Assembly (NCBI RefSeq): GCF_044344315.1
Contig: NZ_JBIJDC010000010.1
Span: 4,312 to 68,311 of the forward strand
Length of the DNA stretch: 64,000 nucleotides
From: Zoogloea sp044344315
GTDB taxonomy: Bacteria > Pseudomonadota > Gammaproteobacteria > Burkholderiales > Rhodocyclaceae
Reading direction: 5' to 3'
Numbering within the stretch: the stretch's first letter is position 1; each line of letters opens with the position of its first letter. Below are positions 8,354 to 16,189 of the stretch, piece after piece. Below the pieces are notes generated by a model, which was not told the origin of the DNA, made no database searches, and saw only the letters and a program-made list of their open reading frames with translations. The position numbers were made by a program, and so were the translations under genes.

Positions 8354-9694
8354 ATGGCAAAGCTCACCGTCAAGGAACTGGAAGCGCTCCGCGAAGCAGA
8401 CCACGGCAAGAAGCTCCGCGAGGATGGAGGCCTGATCGGCACCGTCCGCGCCGGCACTGGCGGCGTATCGGTGTATTTCGATTGGCGCTACCGCTTTGAA
8501 GGCAAGGTGAAGCAGATCGCCGTAGGGGCATGGCCGAAGCTCAACATCGCAGCCATCCGGGCAGAGCGTGACCGCCTCAGGGTTGAAGTTGAAAGCGGCT
8601 CAGATCCGGCAGAGCGCCGTAAGGCCGAACGCCTCAAGGCCAAGGCCGACCAGCTCGAAGCCGTCGCAGAGCAGGAGCAGCGGATTACAGAGCTGGCAGC
8701 GCAGCAAGCACGCCTAAGCGTTCGCGACCTCTTCGAGCGCTGGGCATCGGTGGATCTGATCCGGCGCAGGGACGGCGGGAAGGAGATCCGCCGCATGTTC
8801 GAAAAGGACGTGCTACCCCTCGTTGGCGCAATTGCAGTTGAGGACGTGCGCAAAGGGCACATCACGGGAGTAACAGACGCCCTCCTCGCCCGCGGCGTAC
8901 CTCGCATGGCGAAACTCATCTTTTCCCTGATGCGGCAGATGTTCCGCTTCGCAGTGGATCGCGACGTCATCGAAGGCGACCCAACCGCAGCCATCCGGAA
9001 GGCCAAGATCGGCGGCAAAGACGTGGAGCGTGACCGCGTGCTGTCCGAGGATGAAATCCGCCAGCTTGCCGCCCAGGCACCGCTGGCAGGCCTGATGCCG
9101 ACCACCGAGGCGGCCATTTGGGTTGCCCTCTCCACATGCTGCCGCATCGGTGAGCTGCTGGCCGCACGCTGGGAGCACATCGACCTTGCGCAGGGTACGT
9201 GGTGGATTCCCCCGGAAGTCGCCAAGAACGGCAAGGCGCACACCGTCTATCTCTCGGACTTCACCAAGCAGCAGTTCCAACGGGTGAAGGACTTGAACAG
9301 CGCCGCGCCCTGGTGCTACCCCAACCGCAGCAGCACCGATTCCGTGTGTGAAAAGACCGTGACCAAGCAGCTGGGCGACCGGCAGCGCCAGGGTAAGGCG
9401 CCAATGTCTGGCCGAGCCAAGGCCGACTACACCGACAAACTCGTACTCCCCGGCGGGCGTTGGACACCCCACGACCTGCGGCGCACAGGCGCAACCCTAA
9501 TGGTCGCGCTGGGCGTCCTGCCCGAAGTCGCGGAACGCTGCCTGAACCACACCGAGGAAAACAAGGTAAAGCGGATCTACCAGCGCCACAGCTACGAAGC
9601 CGAGATGCGCCAAGCCTGGAGCCTGCTAGGCGAGCGCCTGGACCTCCTCACCCGCACCGATGCAGGCAACGTCGTAACCCTTCGCCGAGCCTGA
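8354..9694 (+). CDS. int: P4-type tyrosine integrase
   Basis: This 446-residue site-specific recombinase inserts and excises the element at tRNA-Pro. An N-terminal arm-binding domain (DUF4102-like, about 1-90) is followed by a coiled segment, a core-binding domain (about 122-215) and the catalytic domain (about 228-425). Catalytic residues are Arg264 (CCRIGELL), Lys294 (KNGKAHTVYLS), His373 and Arg376 (HDLRRTGA), His399 (LNHTE) and Tyr409 (IYQRHSY). I chose ATG 8354 with AGGGAAACG upstream. The frame is open back to a TTG at 8288, but that lies in the repeat thought to bind integrase. The gene sits beside the displaced tRNA fragment rather than the intact tRNA, which is less usual. Confidence 0.93.
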   Translation: MAKLTVKELEALREADHGKKLREDGGLIGTVRAGTGGVSVYFDWRYRFEGKVKQIAVGAWPKLNIAAIRAERDRLRVEVESGSDPAERRKAERLKAKADQLEAVAEQEQRITELAAQQARLSVRDLFERWASVDLIRRRDGGKEIRRMFEKDVLPLVGAIAVEDVRKGHITGVTDALLARGVPRMAKLIFSLMRQMFRFAVDRDVIEGDPTAAIRKAKIGGKDVERDRVLSEDEIRQLAAQAPLAGLMPTTEAAIWVALSTCCRIGELLAARWEHIDLAQGTWWIPPEVAKNGKAHTVYLSDFTKQQFQRVKDLNSAAPWCYPNRSSTDSVCEKTVTKQLGDRQRQGKAPMSGRAKADYTDKLVLPGGRWTPHDLRRTGATLMVALGVLPEVAERCLNHTEENKVKRIYQRHSYEAEMRQAWSLLGERLDLLTRTDAGNVVTLRRA

Positions 9695-9731
9695 TTTTTT
9701 ATTTTTCCGCCCCCAAGGAATACCGGAAAAA

Positions 9732-9798
9732 GATCTACACGATCTACACATCGTCACAACCCCTTGAAAACCCGCGCCAGCACTGGGTTTCCAAGGGG
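9732..9798 (+). repeat. candidate replication origin module 1: tandem iterons and stem-loop
   Basis: Two tandem copies of GATCTACAC (9732-9740, 9741-9749) are followed by an imperfect inverted repeat with 14-base arms (9760-9773 and 9785-9798, one mismatch). Its 24-bp centre (9768-9791: AAACCCGCGCC, 3 bases, ACTGGGTTTC) recurs in the opposite orientation at 15431-15454. The 180-bp gap between int and the next gene holds nothing else evident. Confidence 0.5.
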
Positions 9799-9875
9799 CA
9801 GGCCCGTGAACATCTCTCCTAGCCGTGACGATCTTTCACCCGTTTCCACCATCACACGACTGCCCAGGAGGCACC

Positions 9876-10544
9876 ATGTCCACCCAAGCCACGCCCGTTT
9901 ACACCCGCTTCTCCGATGCCTACCCCGACGAGTTCGCCGAATGGTCCGACATCTTCGAACAGGAGAACATGACCCCGCAGCACCAGCGCATGGCAGCTAT
10001 CATCGACGCCCCCGCGGTGATGCACGCCGCCAAGGCCGTTATCGACAGTATCCTGGCCGACGAAAGCGAACGGTGGCGCGGTGAGGATCGACTGACCCGC
10101 CTGGATGCGGTCTGGCAGTTCTTCGGCCGGGCATCTCATCTGCCGGAAGAGCAGCCCCCGGGTTCCCACCTGCGCCGCAAGGATGATGAACCGCTCGCCT
10201 TCTCGTCGCCAAGTCAACTGCGCCAAGGTATCACCAGCACCGCAGCCAAGGCCCTGGAGCTTGCCGCCCTGCTGCGCCAGACAGCCACCACAATCGGTGA
10301 TGTGACCACCCTGGACCACGCCCCCGCCCTGGTCTCACAGTTGGAGGACTTGCACGACGCTGCAGTGATGGCCGCACACCTCTACCTTGACCACCCGCTG
10401 CCCAGCGCCGGGAGTTGGCACGGGTGGCTTCAATCACGCCTCGCCGTTCTCAGCATCTATCACCTGCGAGAGAACCACACGGCCCTTATCGCCGCGACGC
10501 AGTGCGCCCTCATCGCACATGAAGAGGAGCGCGGGGCATACTGA
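9876..10544 (+). CDS. satellite-encoded protein of unknown function (222 residues)
   Basis: I do not recognise this protein. It is predicted soluble and mostly helical, with no signal peptide or membrane segment. The acidic N-terminal part is rich in aromatic residues. A central helix pair over about 110-150 has Ala/Leu/Gln-rich heptads, and a C-terminal helical bundle contains HGWLQSRLAVLSIYHLRENH. ATG 9876 has an excellent AGGAGG 7 bases upstream, better than the upstream in-frame ATG at 9825. It is the first gene after int and origin module 1, at the start of a plus-strand run that leads to the replication genes, so an early regulatory or helper-interaction role is a reasonable guess only. 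Confidence 0.7.
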   Translation: MSTQATPVYTRFSDAYPDEFAEWSDIFEQENMTPQHQRMAAIIDAPAVMHAAKAVIDSILADESERWRGEDRLTRLDAVWQFFGRASHLPEEQPPGSHLRRKDDEPLAFSSPSQLRQGITSTAAKALELAALLRQTATTIGDVTTLDHAPALVSQLEDLHDAAVMAAHLYLDHPLPSAGSWHGWLQSRLAVLSIYHLRENHTALIAATQCALIAHEEERGAY

Positions 10545-10562
10545 CCGACTGCAGGGGCGGGC

Positions 10563-11303
10563 GTGGTGCCTGCCCTATCGAGGAAATCAGATGGCGCGCA
10601 ACGAAGGATGAAGATTCACGAAGCCCACGTGCAGGAATGGCGAAAATGGCCCGGCCCCCCCGATCGTTTCGCCCAGGCCCTCGCATTGGAGGCATCGCAC
10701 GCCTTTGCCGAATACCGCCAGCTTCATGAGGCGCGTGAGGAGGAAATTGCCCAGTCAAAAAGACAACGAGAGCAGGCCCGCAAGGCGTTGCAGCAGATAC
10801 AAAAGCAGTTCTCCCTAGCAGAGCAAAACCCTGTTCTTGCACGCGCAATCATCGCGACATTCACCGGCACACCGCACGATAGCTGGGGGAGGGGATCGAG
10901 CCTAGAGCCCCCAGAGAGCACGGAAGGATTGCGCCTGTGCGTCGCAGTGCAACGTGAGGCAGCATTTAGCCAAGCCGTGGAACGGATGGCACAGACAATC
11001 GACGCCCTGTCGATGCCTGAGAACCCAGGGGGGCGCCCAGCAGAACCAGAACTAGACCGCCTGATACTGCGCCTCTCGGAGATGGTGTGCCGCGCAGGTT
11101 TCAAGCAAACAGAACCCCAAAGCATTGCCATCATCGAGAAGCTCATGAGGCAAGGCAAAGTTCCGCGCGCTGCCTTCAGCATCAAATCGCGGATTGCAGA
11201 ACTGTCCGATCAACACTACCTGACGATACCCCTCACCTCCGCACAACGGGATGCCCTGGAACGGATTGCCGCCGCGCGTCAAGGCTGTGAAACCGAGGCG
11301 TAA
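10563..11303 (+). CDS. satellite-encoded coiled-coil protein of unknown function (246 residues)
   Basis: No family was recognised. The protein has a charged coiled-coil stretch at about 50-85 (many Glu, Gln, Arg and Lys in heptads), a middle region with Pro/Gly, and a C-terminal helical part ending TSAQRDALERIAAARQ. It has no membrane segment. The start is uncertain: GTG 10563 follows GCAGGGGCGGG at a good distance, whereas the internal ATG at 10608 has its purine run too close. It begins 19 bp after the previous gene and probably shares its transcript. An 87-bp gap separates it from alpA. Confidence 0.65.
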   Translation: MVPALSRKSDGAQRRMKIHEAHVQEWRKWPGPPDRFAQALALEASHAFAEYRQLHEAREEEIAQSKRQREQARKALQQIQKQFSLAEQNPVLARAIIATFTGTPHDSWGRGSSLEPPESTEGLRLCVAVQREAAFSQAVERMAQTIDALSMPENPGGRPAEPELDRLILRLSEMVCRAGFKQTEPQSIAIIEKLMRQGKVPRAAFSIKSRIAELSDQHYLTIPLTSAQRDALERIAAARQGCETEA

Positions 11304-11390
11304 AAATGGGGTGAGTTTCACTTTCTGGTGACAACTGAGGCCGCGCCAGACAATCACCGACATGTTCAACGAGGCTCAAGGAGTCACAAC

Positions 11391-11588
11391 ATGTCGCAGC
11401 AGATCCCCGCAACCGGCTTTGTCCGACTGCCCCAAGTTCTCAACGTCATTCCCGTATCCCGTGCATCCTGGTGGCGCGGGGTAAAGGACGGCCGCTACCC
11501 CCAGAGCGTAAAGCTAGGCCCGAACACCACGGTATGGAAGGCCGAGGACATCCGCGCCCTCATCGAGCGCATCGGGGGTGTCCAGTGA
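11391..11588 (+). CDS. alpA: AlpA-family DNA-binding regulator
   Basis: This 65-residue helix-turn-helix protein is of the phage AlpA/excisionase type. The winged HTH covers about 12-50: LPQVLNVIPVSRASWWRGV, then a KDGRYP wing turn, a VKLGPNT strand and VWKAEDIRALIE. In P4-like elements and Gram-negative satellites such proteins activate excision or replication genes, and in helper-controlled satellites AlpA is often the switch that responds to phage. ATG 11391 has AAGGAG ideally spaced; the longer frame back to 11328 is not needed. The stop overlaps the next start (GTGA at 11585), so it is coupled to the replication operon. Confidence 0.88.
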   Translation: MSQQIPATGFVRLPQVLNVIPVSRASWWRGVKDGRYPQSVKLGPNTTVWKAEDIRALIERIGGVQ

Positions 11589-11851
11589 AACCCCCTCTCC
11601 TCATCCTGTTCAACGAGAACGGCACCCACACCGTTCACGTCTTCCCCAGCCGGCCGGCCTACCGCGCCCAGCTCGAAACCGAAGAGGCGCACGCCCAGGC
11701 CAAAGGCTTGAAGCTGTCCGGGTACGCAGGCCCGGCCGGCCTACGCAAGGCGAACTTCTACGTGACCCACCCCGCCGCCGCGCCCGCCCCCATGCCCACA
11801 CCCAAGGAAGTGCGCGCCATTCTCAAGCAATACAAGGAGGCCAACCGATGA
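11585..11851 (+). CDS. small coupled protein of unknown function (88 residues)
   Basis: This small soluble protein starts with GTG at 11585, overlapping the alpA stop by four bases, and ends in an ATGA overlap with the primase gene. It runs from VKPPLLILFNENGTH through an Ala/Pro-rich linker to a basic C-terminal helix (EVRAILKQYKEANR). The family was not recognised. Strict overlaps on both sides place it inside the replication operon, so it is probably translated in fixed ratio to the primase; an accessory replication or regulatory role is inference. Confidence 0.7.
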   Translation: MKPPLLILFNENGTHTVHVFPSRPAYRAQLETEEAHAQAKGLKLSGYAGPAGLRKANFYVTHPAAAPAPMPTPKEVRAILKQYKEANR

Positions 11852-12876
11852 GCCCCGCCGCTATCGTGCCGCGCACGAAGAAGAAAGCCCCCAGCGCCCG
11901 GCCGAGTGTTGCCAATCCCGTGCAGGTGAAGCTCTTGAAAGGCAAGGCCAAAGGCATTGAACTGTCGTGCGTCGATTTCCTGGCCCATGTCTTCGCCGGT
12001 ATCGGTGCAGATGAGGTGCCATGGCTGGCGGGCTTCCCTGGCGACGTTGCGAAGGCCCCGCACTCCGTCTGGTTTGGCTCGCCCGCTATTCCGATGCCTC
12101 GCTTTATCCGCCCCGACCACAACAATTACGTTTGCGTCAGCACATTCAAACGTGCCGAAGACGGCCGCTATCGACGCCGGAAAGACTGCTGGGCAGGGCT
12201 GCACATGGTGCTTCTGGATGACCTAGGTTCGAAGATCCCGTTCGACGCCCTGCGCCTGGAGCCTTCGTGCATCGTTGAGACCTCGCCCAAAAATTGGCAG
12301 ATTTGGTATCTGTTGCAGCGGCCCGAACGCGACCCGCTCAAGGCGGAGGCCCTGATAAACGGACTCATCAAGGCCGGTGCCAGCGACCCCGGCGCCGGGG
12401 CCCTCACTCGGTACGGGCGCCTGCCGACGGGCAGCAACGGCAAGGCCAAGCACCAGGGCAAGGACGGCAAACCCTTCTCTCAAAGGGTGCATGTGTGGGA
12501 GCCTTCGCGCCGCTACACTCCCGAGCAGATCGCGCAGGCATACGGCTTCGACCTTGAGGCAGCCAGCAAGCCACGCGCCCAACGAAAGGGCACCAAGCCC
12601 ATCAGCGCAAACCGCCATGTCGAGGTGCTCGACGCCGCCGGCCTCTACATCCGCCCCATCAGCGGCATGCACGGTGCGCACCAAATAATATGTCCGTGGT
12701 GGGAACAGCACACCGACAAAGACCAGACCGGCACAATCTACTTCATACCCGACGAGCATAACGGCGGGCGCGGGGGCTTCAAGTGCCAGCACGGCCACTG
12801 TGCAGACCGAAGCATTGCCGACCTTGATTACTTCATCCTGACGCTTCGGCGCCGGGCAGCGAGGGCCGCAGCATGA
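11848..12876 (+). CDS. RepB-like primase with C-terminal zinc-binding segment
   Basis: This 342-residue protein resembles archaeo-eukaryotic-type primases of plasmids and satellites. The segment HMVLLDDLGSKI carries the paired acidic residues Asp124-Asp125 expected at the metal site. SPKNWQIWYLL (146-156) and RYGRLPTGSNGKAKH (188-202) match the conserved features that follow in RepB-type primases. The C terminus has a Cys/His cluster (Cys282, His288, Cys313, His315, His317, Cys318) that could bind zinc or nucleic acid. ATG 11848 has AAGGAGG upstream and overlaps the previous stop. It overlaps the helicase gene by 4 bp, giving a primase-helicase pair. Confidence 0.78.
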   Translation: MSPAAIVPRTKKKAPSARPSVANPVQVKLLKGKAKGIELSCVDFLAHVFAGIGADEVPWLAGFPGDVAKAPHSVWFGSPAIPMPRFIRPDHNNYVCVSTFKRAEDGRYRRRKDCWAGLHMVLLDDLGSKIPFDALRLEPSCIVETSPKNWQIWYLLQRPERDPLKAEALINGLIKAGASDPGAGALTRYGRLPTGSNGKAKHQGKDGKPFSQRVHVWEPSRRYTPEQIAQAYGFDLEAASKPRAQRKGTKPISANRHVEVLDAAGLYIRPISGMHGAHQIICPWWEQHTDKDQTGTIYFIPDEHNGGRGGFKCQHGHCADRSIADLDYFILTLRRRAARAAA

Positions 12877-14537
12877 ATGCCCGCATCTCCCCTGATCTGG
12901 TCAAGGCCGCAGCCGAACAGACCGCAGACCCCGAAAACCTCGTACGCGATGCACTGGCCCGCCAAACCACCGACAAAGGCGCTATCTTCGCTGACGATGT
13001 CATCGAAGCCCTGGCCACCATCCGCCGCAAAAGTGAAGCCGAATACATTCGCCTGATTGCCAACGTGAAGGGCGTCAGAACGAAACTCGACAAACTCACA
13101 AAGCCCCAGGGCCAAGCCGCCCAACAAGACAGCCTGCAATCGATGATTCTGGATGTTGCCCGAGACGGCGCCGAGTACGCCCACACCGCCGAGGGTGAAG
13201 GCGTCGCCCTGGTGGAAGTGGCCGGGCATCGTGAAACTCACTTGCTCACCTCGCAGACCTTCGATAAGTGGCTGCGCGGTGAAGTGTTCGACGCACGTGA
13301 AATAGGGATACCCGATTACGCCATGGCAACGGCCGTTGCCACCCTCAAGGCGATAGGCACTTTCAAGGGCCCGGAAGTGGAGGTGCATCGGCGAGTAGCG
13401 AAGCACGACGGCGCCTACTGGATCGACCTGTGCGACGACCAATGGCGAGCCATCAAGGTGCAGCCCGGAAAGTGGGAAGTGATTGACCGCCCGCCCGCGC
13501 TCTTCGTGCGCACCCCTGGCATGCGCCCGCTCCCCGAGCCTGCGAAGAAAGGGAATCTCACCCTGCTGTGGCGTCACCTCAACATCCCGAAGCAGGCGCA
13601 ACCCTTGGTTCTGGCCTACATGCTCGACAGCCTGAGGCACGACACACCCTATCCGGTGCTTGAACTTGTCGGGGAGATGGGGAGCAGCAAGAGCACCACA
13701 CAGCGCCGCCTGCGCGCCCTGATCGATCCTCATCAAGTGCCGTTGCGCGGTGCGCCGAAGTGCGTGGAGGACTTGCACATTGCAGCAGCAAACGCCCATA
13801 TCGTCAGCCTGGAAAATCTGTCTCAGCTCAACGGCGAACAGCAGGACGCCCTGTGCATCCTGAGCACCGGGGGCGGATACGCAACGCGCCAGCTATATAC
13901 GAACGGCGGCGAGCATGTGATGCAGAGTAAGCGCCCGGTGATGCTCAACGGTATCAACGCCGTGGCAACGCAGCCGGACTTGATCGAACGCACCATTTCG
14001 GTGGAACTGCCCACTATCACTGCGAAGGCGCGCAAGGACGAAGAGAGCATGGGGGCGGCATGGGAGAAGGAGTATCCCGCCATCTTCGCCGGCATGCTCG
14101 ACCTCTTCGCCAAGGCCCTGGAGCGCTTGCCCGCTGTCGTCATCCCTGAAGGCATGGCAAAGCGCATGATCGACTTCCAAAGGCTAGGCGAAGCTATCGC
14201 CCTGGCTCAGGGCGGTAAGGCCGGGGAGTTCTCCAAGCAACTGGACACCCTGCACGGTGAATCAGCGCTGCGTGGCCTGGAGTCTTACGGCGTGGCGGTA
14301 GGGCTTCAGGTGCTGGCCGCACGCCCCGAGGGCCGAGAGTGGGAAGGCACCTACCTACAACTGCTCACAGAGTTGGGGCGACTGGGGGAGATCGACCGGA
14401 GCAACTGGCCGAAGTCACCGCGCCACCTATCCAGCCAGATCAAGCGGATTGCACCAGGGCTGCGCCGGGTAGGCATCCGCATCGAAACGGCAGGGCGCGG
14501 GGCGACAGGCGCCAAGGTGCGAATCGTCAGGGAGTGA
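12873..14537 (+). CDS. satellite replication helicase (P-loop ATPase)
   Basis: This 554-residue ATPase lies directly behind the primase with an ATGA overlap. The P-loop is GEMGSSKST (267-275), the Walker B-like strand is HIVSLENL (309-316), the sensor strand is RPVMLNG (354-360), and Arg373 in IERT is a possible arginine finger. The N-terminal 200 residues would form an origin-binding or regulatory domain, and the C-terminal 130 residues are helical and basic. The layout fits superfamily 3/AAA initiator helicases of phages and satellites. It probably melts the element origin, which may be the iteron and stem-loop sites at 9732 and 15400. Confidence 0.8.
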   Translation: MNARISPDLVKAAAEQTADPENLVRDALARQTTDKGAIFADDVIEALATIRRKSEAEYIRLIANVKGVRTKLDKLTKPQGQAAQQDSLQSMILDVARDGAEYAHTAEGEGVALVEVAGHRETHLLTSQTFDKWLRGEVFDAREIGIPDYAMATAVATLKAIGTFKGPEVEVHRRVAKHDGAYWIDLCDDQWRAIKVQPGKWEVIDRPPALFVRTPGMRPLPEPAKKGNLTLLWRHLNIPKQAQPLVLAYMLDSLRHDTPYPVLELVGEMGSSKSTTQRRLRALIDPHQVPLRGAPKCVEDLHIAAANAHIVSLENLSQLNGEQQDALCILSTGGGYATRQLYTNGGEHVMQSKRPVMLNGINAVATQPDLIERTISVELPTITAKARKDEESMGAAWEKEYPAIFAGMLDLFAKALERLPAVVIPEGMAKRMIDFQRLGEAIALAQGGKAGEFSKQLDTLHGESALRGLESYGVAVGLQVLAARPEGREWEGTYLQLLTELGRLGEIDRSNWPKSPRHLSSQIKRIAPGLRRVGIRIETAGRGATGAKVRIVRE

Positions 14538-14624
14538 CACCACACGCTCAGGAAGACCGCACGCACGATCAATAGCGGGGTTCCGGCTCGCTCCGCCCTT
14601 CGAAAGGCACGAAGCATTCAACGA

Positions 14625-15299
14625 TCACCTATAGCGCCCATTGTGAATCATCAATGAATGCTCACCACCGCCATCTGTCCGATATCGCCACATTGCCGAC
14701 GTCTTTCGCCCGTCAGAGGATCTCACCTCAATGACAGAGCCGGGGGGGCCAACAACAGCGACAATCTCGGCCTCCGTCATTCCAGGTTTGATTTCGGAGA
14801 ACTTCCAAGCTGGCACCAGCCCCTCTTGCGGAATAGGCTGCAACGGCGATGTTGGCACCGGTTCAGGGGCCTCAATAATTGGCCCTTCGAGTTGGATCGC
14901 GCGCGGCTTCAATTCAGCGGTGGGGCGAGATAGAGAACGGACTGATTCATCGTTAGCCGCAACCTCGATTACCGCCGCGTGGTTGGTGTAATACCATAGC
15001 CCAGCCGCGCCACACGCGACAACCCCCAGAACAACCCCCGCAGCCTTACCAGCAAAAGCGAGTATCTCGCCGGGGGTCTCGTCGCCCCCATATGGTGTGA
15101 GCTTCCACACCGCCGCCAGAGTGGCAGCAATCACGAAGAGCACATCAAGCCATCCGTATCGGTAGCTTCCTGTGATCGTGACAACCGCGCACCCGACAAG
15201 ACCAATCAAAACGGCATAGCCGCGATTCTTCGCGAACAGGCACAGCACAAACACGGCGACAGCCTGCCAGAACGCAATCATCAGCACGGGGAGCGACAT
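14625..15299 (-). CDS. membrane protein with BamE/SmpA-like C-terminal domain, satellite cargo
   Basis: This protein of about 224 residues has four hydrophobic segments in its first 100 residues, a Pro-rich linker, then a C-terminal region (IKPGMTEAEIVAVVGPPG ... WRYRTDGG) like the small BamE/SmpA fold. That module usually sits in lipoproteins or phage-linked membrane proteins. The start is uncertain: ATG 15299 is the first Met, while TTG 15329 would add ten residues, and neither has a strong ribosome site. It runs opposite to the replication genes and lies between the helicase end and origin module 2. Satellites often carry anti-phage or lysogenic-conversion genes here; that role is speculation. 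Confidence 0.65.
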   Translation of the reverse strand: MSLPVLMIAFWQAVAVFVLCLFAKNRGYAVLIGLVGCAVVTITGSYRYGWLDVLFVIAATLAAVWKLTPYGGDETPGEILAFAGKAAGVVLGVVACGAAGLWYYTNHAAVIEVAANDESVRSLSRPTAELKPRAIQLEGPIIEAPEPVPTSPLQPIPQEGLVPAWKFSEIKPGMTEAEIVAVVGPPGSVIEVRSSDGRKTSAMWRYRTDGGGEHSLMIHNGRYR

Positions 15300-15399
15300 C
15301 GCCACATCCGAATCAAGATCGAGAGCCAAACCATGCCAGGGTATCGGGCGGCACCTGTATGGCTTGACTCACGCAGAATCGGTGCCGAAAGTCACAAAA

Positions 15400-15470
15400 G
15401 ACCTACACATCTACACAGACATACACCCCTGAAACCCAGTATCGGCGCGGGTTTGTGTAGATGTGTAGGT
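15400..15470 (-). repeat. candidate replication origin module 2: inverted iterons around stem-loop
   Basis: Perfect 17-bp arms 15401-15417 and 15454-15470 (ACCTACACATCTACACA and its complement) enclose a 36-base spacer. That spacer holds the 24-bp stem-loop 15431-15454, which matches origin module 1 in the opposite orientation with only three central bases different. The CTACAC units match the iterons at 9732-9749. The rest of 15300-15509 is a T/A-rich run near 15481-15506 with no gene. Confidence 0.5.
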
Positions 15471-15509
15471 GTGTTGGTGCTTCTTTTCTTTCTTAGAAAA
15501 AAAAAACAG

Positions 15510-15944
15510 CTATGCCCCACCCGATACCAGGGCGACCAGCTCTTCGTCGGGCATGGCTGCGATCTTGGCCAGCAGTGCAGACCCCGCCGGATTCACGGAC
15601 ATCCGATGCACTTCCGGTTCATTGAAGCCACACATGCGGGCCAGATCCCGGTAGCCGGTGAGCATTGCCGATGGATCGGAAGCCAGACGCGCCATCTCGA
15701 TTGCCTCCAGAATCCCAGCAATCACACCCTGACGGGTGACTTCAAACTCCGCGGCCGTGCGCGCCTGCGCCGCCCGTATGGCCTCCAGAATTGCAGGTTT
15801 CTGCAAGTTCTCCGTGGCAATCGCACCCGCTGTCTTTTCGCTGTAGCCGGCACGGCGTGCGGCTTCGGATGCGTTGCCGCACAACACGAACTCATCGACA
15901 AAGCGTGTTTGCCGGGGCGTGAGCTTGGGGCGATCACCGGACAT
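15510..15944 (-). CDS. terminase small subunit (phage-type TerS), without large subunit
   Basis: This 144-residue protein is of the Terminase_2 type. The N-terminal HTH runs from LTPRQTRFVDEFV (8-20) through GNASEAARRAGYSEKTAGAI, followed by the NLQKPAILEAIRAAQ helix (46-60). A coiled central region and the C-terminal MPDEELVAL tail complete the family pattern. TerS recognises the cos or pac site and hands DNA to the large subunit. No large subunit exists in the element, as in satellites that divert a helper's packaging motor. I chose ATG 15944, with AGGAGG 9 bases upstream, over ATG 15953, which touches that sequence. The start lies 2 bp beyond the stop of the ribbon-helix-helix gene. Confidence 0.87.
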   Translation of the reverse strand: MSGDRPKLTPRQTRFVDEFVLCGNASEAARRAGYSEKTAGAIATENLQKPAILEAIRAAQARTAAEFEVTRQGVIAGILEAIEMARLASDPSAMLTGYRDLARMCGFNEPEVHRMSVNPAGSALLAKIAAMPDEELVALVSGGA

Positions 15945-15945
15945 C

Positions 15946-16158
15946 TCAGCCATCCTCCTGCACCAGTTCGCCGTAGGCCTCCAGTAGCACCCGCTCCAGC
16001 ACCTCGCGCTTCGATAGCTTGTGATGCTCCGCCAGCCGATCCAGGGCCAGGGCTGCGCCCGCATCCACCCAGGTGTTTATCCGGCGCTCGCCGTTCTCGC
16101 CGGCCGTAGCCCTTCGATCCCGGTACTCCGCTTGCCGCTGCGCTGCTGTCTTTGCCAT
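15946..16158 (-). CDS. small ribbon-helix-helix-like DNA-binding protein
   Basis: This 70-residue basic protein has an N-terminal segment rich in Arg and Lys (AAQRQAEYRDRR), a strand ERRINTWVD, then two helices (AALALDRLAEHH and SKREVLERVLLEAYGEL), the pattern of Arc/MetJ-type repressors. ATG 16158 follows GAGGG. A short palindrome lies 16-31 bp upstream of the start and could be an autoregulatory operator. It is the first gene of the minus-strand unit with terS, so it may repress packaging-gene expression until induction. No family name can be given with certainty. Confidence 0.7.
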   Translation of the reverse strand: MAKTAAQRQAEYRDRRATAGENGERRINTWVDAGAALALDRLAEHHKLSKREVLERVLLEAYGELVQEDG

Positions 16159-16172
16159 TGCAAACCCTCTAC

Positions 16173-16189
16173 GTTACTGCGTAACAGTA
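16173..16189. promoter_or_regulatory. candidate operator upstream of the ribbon-helix-helix gene
   Basis: Overlapping inverted repeats GTTAC-TGC-GTAAC (16173-16185) and TACTG-cgtaa-CAGTA (16175-16189) lie in the 5' region of the RHH-terS unit. The downstream gene's product is a DNA-binding protein of a type that binds such short palindromes, so autoregulation is a fair inference. Confidence 0.45.

Noticed and set aside
15481..15506. T-rich and A-rich run beside terS as terminator
   Set aside because: A minus-strand T-run is present just after terS but no stable hairpin precedes it, so it was not called.
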